This document shows positions 25,183 to 36,602 of a DNA stretch of 64,000 nt, one piece after another (the stretch's first letter is position 1; each line of letters begins with the position of its first letter). The stretch is from Pteria penguin (lineage: Eukaryota > Mollusca > Bivalvia > Pterioida > Pteriidae): NCBI GenBank assembly GCA_035048485.1, contig CM068583.1:48489790-48553789 (forward strand). Reading direction: 5' to 3'. The position numbers and the translations under genes were made by a program. The notes under the pieces were generated by a model, which had not been told where the DNA came from, made no database searches, and saw only the letters and a program-made list of their open reading frames with translations.

Positions 25183-26350
25183 ATTAGCTAGATCTAGTAG
25201 TGACGGTTGGTAATTAGTCTAGTGTTAGTGTAGTAATATAGTATTTCGGTTAATAGATCGAAGTAAAAATAATGAAATACATGTATATAACGAGATCGAA
25301 CACATAAATATTCCTCTTGGAATTGGACAAGAAAAACAAATTGAGACTTCTTACTTTTTCTTTTCTGTTGGTGATTTGGAAGTTAACAGAACTGTCAGAA
25401 AACTATATTCAGATAGTTATCATATGGAATCCAGACTCTAAGCTTTCTAAAAGTCAACTTGACTTTTAAGCTCACCTGAGCAGTCCGTCAACCGTTTCTT
25501 CTCACGTTTTCAACGTCATCTCCTAAATCTCCAGAGAGACTTAGATGAAATTTGGTATATTTGAAGTACTAGTGAATTAGTGTTATTCAATATGTCGACA
25601 GATACAGCCATCAAGCAAAAGTGTACCCAAGAAGGTCTCTTACTTTGAAAATGCTTTACTTCAGATTAAAGTTGGTAGGTACATATATAAACTCAAGGTC
25701 CCCGATAAATGTAACTGTCTTCGGCCAAAAGAACCGTCAAATGAAGGATCTAGGGTTGGACAACATAGGCCAAGGAGGCATAGATCAAACCGAATGCATC
25801 AGAATTAATGATCAAGAAGGGATGTCTCAAGACGTGTTGTTTCCATTCAGAAATGAAAGTTTTGACTGATTTAATTGTATTGTTTGCTTTTAATTAATAA
25901 GGGGGATATACTGGTAGATTGTGATAATAAGCTTTAATGGATTTTCCTTTAGAATTAATTAAAAGATTTTAATGAATCTTATTGGGTATGACACAAGGTT
26001 TCCTACAAGGGTTTCTGTCTTTCACAAGATCCATTAAGGGGTGAAAAGAGAAGGCAAGAGCCCAAGAGAGTACCCTCTTTTGACAACCTTCTCCAGGCAG
26101 GCTGCTGCATAGATCGACAAACTGAATGCAACAGAGTGATTTAGAAAGTTGTCTTAAGAAGTGCTGTTGTTTATGGTTCCATTCTGACATCAAATTTCTG
26201 ACCTTTCTTTTGAAATAGTCATTCCCATTACTTTATCATATTCTTGCGTTATTAAATATAGAAAAGTAATGAACAATTTATTTGCTAACTTTTGTAAATA
26301 AATATCTATCAAGGATTATTTCAAAATGCCACCTCAAAATTTAGTTTTCT
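25183..26350. other. Intergenic DNA with a short dispersed-repeat fragment
   Basis: Around 25470-25570 lies an AGCTCACCTGAGCAGTCCG...GATGAAATTTGGTATATTTG fragment of a dispersed repeat. The 82-codon plus-strand ORF (25621) and the 74-codon minus ORF (25969-26193) have no recognised domain. Confidence 0.4.
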
Positions 26351-26352
26351 TG

Positions 26353-26370
26353 ATTATTATTCTTATTATA

Positions 26371-26441
<71 letters not shown>
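26353..26441. repeat. (ATT)n microsatellite
   Basis: About 28 uninterrupted triplets that run directly into the 5' end of a head-less SINE copy. Confidence 0.98.
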
Positions 26442-26442
<1 letters not shown>

Positions 26443-26645
26443 GTTCATGTCGGTGTCCTGTCTTTCGGATGAGACAGTAAAAACCGAGGCCCCGTGTCGT
26501 GGTATGCATGGCACGTTAAAGATCCCTCATTGCTTCGGGTGGGTCCGTTGCAAAGGTCAAAATTTTTATGCCCTGCATCAGGCAGATGCCGTTACCATAT
26601 ACGTGAAATATTCGTGGTGTGACGTTAAACAAAAATCAATCAATA
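26442..26645 (+). mobile_element. Family A SINE lacking its tRNA head
   Basis: It starts at CATGTCGGTGTCCTGTC and keeps the whole body plus the tail ACAAAAATCAATCAAT. The A and B boxes are missing. Body identity to the 20172 copy is high. 5' truncation next to a microsatellite is the likely history. Confidence 0.9.
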
Positions 26646-26787
26646 TTATTGTTGTTGTTGTTATTATTATTATTATCATCATCATCATCATTAATATTAT
26701 TATATAAATTTTCTACAATCTGTTTTGTGTTTTAGTGCAATATGAATAGAAAAAATTATAAATATATCTATATCTGTGTAATGTATG

Positions 26788-26788
26788 C

Positions 26789-26840
<52 letters not shown>

Positions 26841-26935
26841 GTAATAATAATAATTATAATAATAATAATAATAATGATGATTATGATTATGGTGCTGATG
26901 ATAATAATAATAACGATAATAATAAAATCCTTTTC
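26788..26935. repeat. (AAT)n microsatellite
   Basis: Imperfect AAT triplets with interspersed GAT; they give poly-isoleucine ORF artefacts. Confidence 0.97.
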
Positions 26936-27476
26936 CCTCTAGTTCTATTCAAGCGATATCTATTTTATTTTGTACTTTACTTCCTAATATTATGAATTAC
27001 AATTAAACATAACAAAATCTGTATTTGTTTTTGTGGATGATGGTGGCATTAAATTGTGTAATTTCGATTGTTTTATATTCTTAAAATTGATTGAAATATA
27101 ATAAATGACAATAGGGGCGTATTGTATTTGTCAGTTTATTAGAATCGACAGATTTTCTTGAGTAACACTTTCTAAACATATTATGATTTACCTCTTAGCT
27201 TAAAGATTAAACGAGATGTGATATTTCATCGTTCGTCTGTCTGTTCTGCTTTCTGGTCGTAAATAATATTTTGCAATCGCTTTTCCTCTTTTTGTCAGGT
27301 GCGTGGTCTAGTGCATGCCTCGTGTCTAGGGCCCAGAAAAGTGGGCATGGTCACTTTTCTGTACAAGTCTGTATAATCTTGTATGTCTTCCTCCACTATC
27401 AATTTGGTAGTGATTTTATGAACCTCTAACAGAGATGATCTACTCAAGAAATTGGACCTTCCCTATTTATAAAATA
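26936..27476. other. Non-coding intergenic DNA
   Basis: Nothing supportable is seen. Confidence 0.45.
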
Positions 27477-27484
27477 AGTGATAT

Positions 27485-27761
27485 TATTGATTGATTGATT
27501 GATTGAATACTGTTTAACGTCACTCCACGTATATGGTGACGGCATCTGCTTGATGCATTGCATACAAGTTTAGTCTTTGCAACGGATGTACCCGAGGCAG
27601 TGATGGATCTTTTACGTGCCACTCCTACCATGACACAGGACCTCGGTTTTTACTGTGTCATTCGAAAGACAGAACATCGGTGCGCCCACGACGGGAGTCG
27701 AACTCGGGACTTCTCGATCAAGAGCCCAGCACCTTATCCACTAGGCCACACCGACTTAATT
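27485..27761 (-). mobile_element. Family A SINE, minus strand, with TSD
   Basis: The inverse copy starts at the TTGATTGATTGATTG tail and ends at the tRNA-like head (CACTAGGCCACACCGAC). The B box is GAGTTCGAACTC-like. The flanks AGTGATAT at 27477-27484 and 27762-27769 form an 8-bp target duplication. Confidence 0.93.
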
Positions 27762-27769
27762 AGTGATAT

Positions 27770-28696
27770 GAAACTGACCCTAAACATACGCATCATTTAA
27801 AATAAATTATCACAAAAACGAACAGTCGATAATACCTAAATATAACTCCATTTAAAACGATTCCCGTTAGGCAATAAATTTTGTAGAATCATTTTAAATA
27901 TAAGACTTTATTTCGCCATATGGTCCCTTATGTAAGCGTACATGCCCCTTTCACCTCTGCCTGGGAACAAACTCCTTGTTTGAGATTAATCAAGGTGATA
28001 TCCTTTTATGTAATACCATCAGAACATTTTTATTTCTAATAGACATGTGCAAGTGTCAGAAAAGAAGCGCAGACAAGTTCGTGCGGACAAACGGATGAAC
28101 TGATATTACCGTACTATAATACGTCTTGTATCATATAAGGGCGGGTAAGAAGGCGGAGGAGGTAAGGAAATCTTAGGCTCACTGGTATTGGTACATACTA
28201 GATAGGTGTATCGAAGTATTTGTCTGAGATTATTTCACGTGAATTGCACATTATACCAAGATATTTTTTTCTCTCGCTTTTTTTTTCTTTGGCTCTGATA
28301 GAAACCCGTATTCTCTGGTTTATGTATTCACATTTCGAAAACTGCTTTCCTGAATGTGCCATCAAATTCCACTAAGCTTTTGTTGTTCGTTGATATGACG
28401 GTATTACAGGATTTTTGTAAAGCAGATCAACAGGGCAATGTCACAACAATACTGCATTTAATACAACAATTACATTATTCAACAATCAGACACTGTGATC
28501 TGTACAAATAAAGGGAATAAATAAGGCATAGTATATACAAACAAAACATGCAGTTATGCTATTATTATCTTTGTCTTTCATAAAGAGAATTTATGACAGA
28601 AATATTCTTTATACAGTTCGCACATGTATGACGACCACAAGCACTATGTTCACGGGAAAGGTTTACCGCATCTAACACCGGATTTCAATAATACGA

Positions 28697-28698
<2 letters not shown>
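27770..28698. other. Downstream flank of the homeobox gene
   Basis: On the minus strand this is 3' UTR then flank. A variant polyadenylation hexamer ATTAAA reads on the minus strand at about 28462-28457. No other gene is seen. Confidence 0.4.

Positions 28699-28780
<82 letters not shown>
28699..28780. repeat. (AT)n microsatellite at the homeobox stop codon
   Basis: About 41 AT dinucleotides begin immediately after, and share a base with, the TAA stop (28782-28780) of the minus-strand homeobox gene. They therefore occupy the start of its 3' UTR. Confidence 0.98.
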
Positions 28781-28783
<3 letters not shown>

Positions 28784-31700
28784 TATGGTGAATACGACAA
28801 ATTGGGCACCTCTGACGTCAAACATCTCTGATCTGGTGATGTCGGAAAGCGATCATTTCCGGTCTCAGTTTCATCGTCGCTGTAACCTTCGTCATTTCCT
28901 GTTATGTCTTTGTATATATCAAATCTTGCCAACTTGGCTTGTTGCTGCTCTAGAGTTTGTTTCCTCCATTTTATTCTGCGATTTTGAAACCACACTTTGA
29001 CTTGCGCTTCCGACAGATTTAGAGAACATGCCAAATAGTATCTGAAATGGTGTGAAACCAATATCAAATTTATGCACACATTAAACAAATCCTTTATTGA
29101 ATATGCACATATGTGCCTCTATCATTTGTTTGTTTTACGTCTCGCCAAGATAATTTAATTTATAGAGTGACAACCTCTGTCTGATACATTGCACAGAAAG
29201 ATAGATCTATACAATGGACCCACCCAAGGCAGTGAGGAATTTTTACGTGCCAGTGTCTGCTGTGATATGAGACCTTAGAATTTTTCTGTCTCATCCGAAA
29301 GATCAGACACCAATGAGCCTCCAGTAGGACTCCATCTCGGAACCTCTCGGTCATGATCAAGATAGGACACAAATGAGTCTCCAGTAGGACTCCATCTCGG
29401 AACCTCTCGGTCATGATCAAAATAACACACAAATGAACCTACTGCAAGACTCCAACTCGGAAACTCTAGGTCATGATCAAGATAGGACACAAAAGAACCT
29501 ACTGTAGGACTCCAACTCGGAACCTCTCTGTCATGATTAAGATAGGACACAAATGATTCTACTGTAGGACTCCAACTCGGATCTTCTCGGTCATGATCAA
29601 GATAGGACACACATGAAACTACTGTAGGACTCCAACTCGGAACCTCTCGGTCATGATTAAGATAGGACACAAATGAACCTACTGTAGGACTCTTACTCGG
29701 AACCTCTCGGTCATGATCAAGGTAGGACACAAATATGAACCTAATGTGGGACTCCAACTCAGAGCCTCTCAATCATGATCAAAAAATCAAGAAAGGACAG
29801 AAATCAGCCTCCTGTAGGACTCCATTTCGGAATCTCTCGGTTATTATCAAGATAGGACACATATCAGCCTCCTGTAAGACTTCACTCGGAACCTCTCGGT
29901 CATGATCAAGATAGGACACCAATGAGCCTCCTGAACTGAGGACTCTAACTCAAAACCTCTCGGTCATGAGCCAAGCATAGTAGTGAGCTAAACCTGTCTC
30001 CATCTTTATCAATGTCAATCTCTCAGGTAATAAATAATTTATCCAGAATGCAAATACTACCTTTGCTGTTCAGACTTGTAAATGATTGATTATATTAAGT
30101 GATGAGATAATTAAAAGGAGATATACCTCACTGATACATTTATCTTCAAAATTTAACTATAGTTTAAATCTTTCGTCTTTGGTTATAAGAGAGGATTTGA
30201 AATATCAGTATACTTCAATTACTGCCTATGTTGATCATTATTCATTCGTCGTTGGACTGTTTAATAATTGAGATCTCGTCTTCTTTAATGAACAATACAT
30301 TGCAGTTGGGAGCTTTATTCATCAGAGAATAACCAAATAAACGCCAAATCAGTGAACATATTCAATTAAACACGTGTTTTCACACAACCTACCTTTCAGT
30401 GCCGACCATATATTGCTGTTTTTCAAACTCAGCCTCTAATCTTTCCAGTTGCTCCGGCGTGAAAATTGTCCTCACCCTTTTCCCCTTAGACTGTTTCCAT
30501 GTGCTTGTCTTTTTGTCATCACTTTCTGAAGACCAAAAAAAAAAAAAATAATAATAATAAGATAAAGCGTTTGATCAAATCAAACATGAAAATACCGCCG
30601 CTCTACATTTGGAAGTTTGTAGAATGTGTAATTTTGATGTCGCATACGGCCAGGTTTATCATAGGAGTAAATTGCGTTGTATTTCTGTGTGTTTTAATGC
30701 ACATAATGGTTATGGGTACTTTTTACTTGGGTACAATATTTTCCTGCCACAACGATAATTCAATCTATATGTGCACGTGCATATATCTAAAATACGTCAT
30801 TATCATTATCAACAGAAACGCAACACAGTTATAATTATCACCTGAAATTACCGTACCAAAGCATATACATGTACTTTCCGATTTAACATACAAGGGGTTT
30901 TGTTAAAACTTCTGTTTTAAGAAAATTTCAGAAAATTTAATGAAACATTATAACCTAAAATCAATCTCGGTTGTTTATCTGTCAATTTATGTACTAAGAG
31001 TAATTCATCGACCAGACTCACTATTGTGATGTTATATTTACATATGTAAAATCGGGATTCGGCCGTGGGAAACTGCAGACAGTAAGCAAAGAGATTCACG
31101 CCCATGTGCTCCCAGCGTATTCATTCCATTCAATTTGCTCCACGGTGCTCTTTTTCCTAATTATACCCTGGGTATGTTAAAGTCTCTCACTTTCAGTGTG
31201 AAAAATTGATTTCAACCATATTTACTCGTCGTTTAAATTCAATTAAACATACAACCTTTTTCGGAAATATTAAATAACGTAATTGAGAAAATTATACACT
31301 AGTGGCAATTTTAGAGAATTTATGTTTACTAGTCTCATAAACTCAGTCAGAAATTGACAGATCATTAAAGAGAGTTAAAGCATTGTCCCTTGTCTTATTC
31401 CCTTCTTTGCAATTTGTATTGCAGCCTTATAATAGCACCCTTCCTTTCTCCGTATAATACGTCCTTTTTCACACCTATTTGTTTACTTATTTCAAGATTA
31501 GAATTCACTTCTATAGAAAATGTACGTCACTTTTGGTTCAGACAGCGAACCCCCTTGTGGAAGTATTATCAAATACAGGGTTTCTTATTTACATCTGCCC
31601 TGCTATTAAATAAAATCTGGTTCTTTAAATGTATGATGATCATTTCTAAAATGACGTGTCTATTAGTGTTTCTGAATTTTAAAAATACATACGGAGAAAA

Positions 31701-34700
31701 TCACAGCTTTTATGAATACTTCACAAATTTACTTCGTAGATTAGTCAATTTATGACCAAGGTATGCTGCAGACCAGAAATGATAAAAGTATACTAATGGT
31801 TTATAATATATTCTATGACAATCAGACACATATATTTCTATTTTATGATTAAAGTATCCCATTAGGAATGTTTCTTCCTGTACCCTCTTTCTGTTTAATC
31901 AATACGAAATTTCACATTATCAAATGCGTTTTCCAGTTCTCCAGCCTTGGATTGTTTTCTATCAGTTTTTGAACGTTGAATTAAGATTTTACATTTCATG
32001 AGTATTTCTATTTTTCAAATCGAACAAAATATCATAGTTTGTAGTTGAATATTGCTATATCAAAAAGGATAATTTAAATCTTTCTGTATTAAGAACAGGA
32101 TTTTTATTAAGAACATGACGTCATGTTTATCTAATAATATTTTATTTCCAATGTAATTATATATGATTTTAGATATTTATTCATCATTGATATCTTATGA
32201 AAAAAAAATGTGGGTCATATAAAAAATAATAAAAAAAACTCTTACAGTTTTTCATAATTTTACTCACGAGTCATTCACAATAATCTATAAAACAGACCAT
32301 ACCAATATGATGATAGAGCAGTAAAGTTCACGATATTTAATGTCGGGTGTTCGAATGTCTCGAGATGGTATAAACCGCTGTATTATAATAATTGTTATAT
32401 ATAATATTTTCATAATACTGCATCACGAATATTTATGATTATTTTTTCATTATAATTATGTGTATATATTTTCTCATGCATGTTCTACGTAATTGTTATG
32501 TTTCAAGTATGTATTTGATTAACCATCTCAGAAGAGGATTCCGCATTAAATACTTGTACCGTAACTTGTCTTATCAAAAAATCATTTATATACCTGAAGG
32601 TACCGCCATCATTTCTCTTATAAATACGTTGACGGTGATGTAAAGTAAACCGAATCGGTTACTAGTATACAGTTACCAAGCCTATTTTATTAAAATGAGT
32701 GGGTTGAGGAGGGGGATGTTTTACTTACTTTAAAAGCTCTGACACAGGAATGTATTTTAATACGACATGTGTGATCTTCATATAATTCGTTCGACAACAT
32801 GTGTAATGCATTACACATGGCCAGGATGGGAGGGGTAAATTTACATCGTCACTTGACAACTCTATATCAATGTCAACTTGGATGATTTGTATATTTCTTG
32901 TGTATAAATCAACGACAGCCAGAGCTTTTTCCAATTATCTCTTCCTCTAACAACCCCTCTCTTCAGAGACATATATAAACTTCATTTATTTTTCGAGCGT
33001 ATTTTGAAAGCAAATAATTAGTTTCGGAATACTTTGCTCGGCTGTCGTTCCTATTTTTTTGAAATTTAGAAATAGGGTGCGAAATTGAGACTGATTTTTG
33101 ATTACACCGTCATTTGGGTGGCCACTTCGTCATGGACAACTTTTCATAATATTTTCACATCCCGTCGTTTGTCGATTAACAGAGAGAAAATGTTTAGGAA
33201 TCTTGCTTATATCTTTTGGTGGTCTGTTATGTTGGTATCATTTGTATTCTTACATGCACTTTTCGTTAAGTGTATAACTAATTACGAGCTATTTTTAGAA
33301 GAAGAACGAAAGAAAGAAAGAATATTAATATAGTTGAAATGTTACAACATTATTTTAATTGTACATTTTATTACAACTACAGTAACTAATCTATAGAACA
33401 TTGACTCTGTTTCCCATAAAGGAGACCAGGACATCATTATTAAGTTACTTTTACTATACAGATATACTTAATTCTAATACATACATAGAGGACGTACACA
33501 AACGTTGTAATTAAATTCCATTCTCTACTACACCTGTAATATTTTCGTCATAATGATTTATTTTAATACCTATGTTAATGAGTATTATTCACCTTGTTAC
33601 AACCAGTCACTTCATTAATTAACAACATGAGTGGTAATGAACAAATAACTCCAATTCGACATGGGTTATTGACATCTACATTCTTTACTGTAAACACGTG
33701 CTTTCTTTTTCAAGGTATATTAAATATCAAATTCATTAATACATGTCGAAATGTAAAAGTACCACTTTATGATTTATTACACAACGATTGATTAATTGAA
33801 AGCTAATTAAGATGTCCATAGCAGGTGGCCGTTACTAGGCCGAGCTGAATAAGTCTTTCCTGTAATCATTTTCACCTGTTCTAAATTTGTCAATCTCAAA
33901 CTTGGGAGTTTCGATACATCTATTTTTTTTTTAATATTTTCCTTGTAATAATATGTATGAAAATGAGTACGGAATCATACATTTCTACTTTTACGGTATA
34001 AAAACTGAAATATTGATAATGATGTTTTATAAAGGTTGTCTCGTAAATAAAATTATGCTGATAATTATTTCTATCTTTTTCACAAAATTCATTACATCCA
34101 TGAAATAAACAAAACCAACATGGAAATGAAATTAGTAATTCTTTATACATGTATATGAATAATATATATAATAAAAAAAATACCCCAAATTCCATTTATA
34201 GAATATTAATCAATTAGTGGACTGATCACACTCTGATGTCATCATACTACTTGATCTGTGACAGATCAGTTCTTATAAAGGAATGGGAACTTAAAACCAT
34301 GACTGAGGAATTCAGCACGTATGAGCAAGAGATACTAACCCCATCCCCTCCTTTCAGATTCGAATATAAAAGACAAGAAAGGAGTTTAATCTTTTAATCG
34401 TGACAGGAAATTTAGATAGCCCCCTGTATCGATCTTTTAAATCAGTAAGTATACTTACCTTTGTCAGATAATGACTTGCTGCTGACCACAGAATCAGGAC
34501 TTTTCTTGCCACTCCCTGACAAATAAGGATGTGAACTGTCCAGCAATCTCTGGTGTCTCCGTTGGGGTGTGTCTCTTTTGAAGTGTGCGTTGTCCTTTTC
34601 GTCGGGTGACCGTGATCTGACAACGGTATCGTTCACATTGTCGCGATTTAGGATGGCATCGATGGTAAAGGAGTCTGCCTTACTTCTAACTCCTGGATGG

Positions 34701-34861
34701 AAAGATGGTATAACGTGATTATGGTACTGAGGGAAATGATACGCAGGGTATGGAGTATGCATAAAAGCCGGATGGATACCCAATTCCACAGATTTCATCG
34801 AAGCACAATTTGCGAAAGGCCAGAGTCCGTGCACAAACGGGTATCCTGTTTGCGATGTCAT
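28780..34861 (-). CDS. NOTO: Not/NOTO-class homeodomain transcription factor, complete
   Basis: Three exons on the minus strand: 34861-34459, 30525-30393 and 29041-28780 (TAA stop), with canonical donors GTAAGTAT and GTAGGTTG and CAG acceptors. Phases 1 and 2 join to give 265 residues. The start is the first ATG, MTSQTGYPF. Residues 64-71 (SFTIDAIL) form an eh1 motif, which in homeoproteins binds Groucho/TLE corepressors. The homeodomain spans residues 149-208. It has L16, F20, W48, F49, Gln50, N51 and R53, helix 1 QLERLEAEFEKQQYMVGTER and helix 3 EAQVKVWFQNRRIKWRKQ. The N-terminal arm KRVRT and the QQYMVGTER linker are typical of the Not family (vertebrate notochord Not genes and their invertebrate orthologues). 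It should act in the nucleus as a DNA-binding developmental regulator, probably a repressor. Residues after the homeodomain are acidic (SDDETETGND). Exon 1 and the homeodomain carry no visible defect. Confidence 0.93.
29125..29310 (-). mobile_element. Diverged family A SINE body in homeobox intron 2
   Basis: It reads as the inverse of the SINE body: GTTTTACGTCTCGCC, TGATACATTGCACAG, CCACCCAAGGCAGTGAGG, TTTTTACGTGCCAG and GTCTCATCCGAAAG. The tRNA-head side passes without a break into the 60-bp tandem array that follows. Confidence 0.8.
29305..29975 (-). repeat. 60-bp tandem array derived from the SINE head
   Basis: About eleven units of about 60 bp contain AGGACTCCAACTCGGAACCT, CTCGGTCATGATCAAG and ATAGGACACAAATGA. 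Read in inverse, the GGTTCCGAGTTGGAGTCC core is the B-box region of the neighbouring family A SINE, and the array continues directly from its truncated body. Because the unit is a multiple of three, a minus-strand ORF of 165 codons stays open over much of it with a repeat like SYLDHDREVPSWSPTVGSFV. It lies wholly in intron 2 of the homeobox gene. No evidence says the ORF is translated. Confidence 0.85.
30526..34458 (-). other. Intron 1 of the homeobox gene
   Basis: A roughly 3.9-kb intron. It contains A-runs and short ORFs with no domain (for example the 121-codon plus ORF at 31390-31755, which lacks an ATG start). Regulatory elements of the homeobox gene may be here but none can be recognised by eye. 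Confidence 0.5.
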
Positions 34862-36447
34862 GTTGAGTTCTTTAATGGGAATAAAACACTTCGAAAATTC
34901 GGAGTAAGTAAAACTTCTTTAGAATACAAATAACGTTTCTACAATTTGCATCCCCCGTGTTTGCTAACCGTCTTTTGAATGAAAAAACTGATTTCTTGTA
35001 ACGTTCATTACAGTGATGGACAATCTTTTATGTAGATTCAAACAATTAGTTCAGGAAAGATTGTTCTATTGTAAAATAGACATCTGATATAGCGCCATTT
35101 TATTGGATGAGAGGTATTTGATTATTCATGCATTAGCCAATGAAATCGTCTCAAACGTCTTCAATGCAATAGTGGTTTAATGTGATTACAAGCGACACGT
35201 GTGGTGACGGTAATTGTAGAGTGACAGTGTTAAATAGATCTGTAATAATATCCCCCAGAAAATCCCTCTTTGATCAGCTGTGCATTTATCACCTGTACAA
35301 GTAGCAGGTAGAGCTTCTTTATTAGTGCTTGTCATTAACTGACAAAATTTCAAATTTTATAATTAGATATGTTAATATCATAATAATATATGAAAGATAC
35401 AGATATATCATAAAAAGACATGTCGTTAAAACGATGCTGATGCATTATGAATTATAAAAAGATATCAACCTTCATAATTAAAATTCTGATGCTTTTTAAG
35501 TCTTCTTAACATATATATTAATATCATTTAGATTTGTAATCTTTAATGAATTATCATTACATAAACTTACAGTGGAAATATTGACATAACAACAACAAAC
35601 ACATCACTAATAAACAACACCATGTAATGATGAGAAAATCATAACAAACCCCAGAATGTCCTCTTTATTCTCACGATTATTGGTGTAATGTAAAGGAAAT
35701 TTAGTAATATAGTATTATTTAACGACACATTTATGCTCGCTGGTCGCCGGATGTCGGATGAGGTCTGTTTTATCCGTGAATATTTTTACTGGGATTTTTT
35801 TCCACAGATATAATACCATAATATAAAAATGCTTGTCCATTTTGTGTATTTTCAGTATACATGTATAGTACTAAAGCCCAGCTTATGAAATACCACAATA
35901 TCTGGGAATTATATAGAGATGGGTCCGCCCAAAACGAATTTTCCGAACAGGGGTCCAACCCTATCTTTTTCACTTGACTTATTTTACAACAACAAAAAGA
36001 GGTTATTTTCGTCGAATTTCAAGGTGGCACTTGACCCCCAATTCATCCTTCTGGATCCCGTATGATATTCAAAAATATTGAAAAAAAAGATGTAAAAGAA
36101 ATAAGAAATGTTGATGTGTTTAATACAGACATAGAAAATAAAAATGGGAAAACATGTTTAAAGATAAATTATTGCATTATAGAATCTTACCACTAAACCG
36201 CTAATTGTCTTTCCATATTGTACATATTACGAATATATTGGTATATTATGTCACATTCTTCTATGTCAGAAAAAAAATAATAGAAAATTTATACACACAC
36301 ATATATATGTATAAATATAAAGCTAGTCCAACTTTTAAATTCAAATAATGTTAAAAAGTTAAGAAATATAGGTAAACTTTTGTGTCGGGCTTCCACACGA
36401 TAATTTTGAATTATCTAATATGTAATATATAATATAATATGTAGCAT
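34862..36447. other. Upstream flank of the homeobox gene
   Basis: Presumed promoter and 5' flank of the minus-strand homeobox gene. I see no TATA box that I would defend, and no other gene. Confidence 0.35.
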
Positions 36448-36455
36448 ATGATATA

Positions 36456-36457
<2 letters not shown>

Positions 36458-36499
<42 letters not shown>

Positions 36500-36504
36500 G
36501 ATAC

Positions 36505-36600
<96 letters not shown>
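36458..36600. repeat. (TATC)n and (AT)n microsatellites
   Basis: A TATC tetranucleotide run (about 36458-36499) is followed at 36508 by about 46 AT dinucleotides. They give an alternating Ile-Tyr ORF artefact. Confidence 0.97.

Positions 36601-36602
<2 letters not shown>

Noticed and set aside
25969..26193. 74-codon minus ORF
   Set aside because: Some coding-like composition but no recognisable domain, no splice context and no upstream support.
31390..31755. 121-codon plus-strand ORF
   Set aside because: It starts at TTG with no ATG, is hydrophobic and AT-driven with no domain, and lies in intron 1 of an opposite-strand gene.
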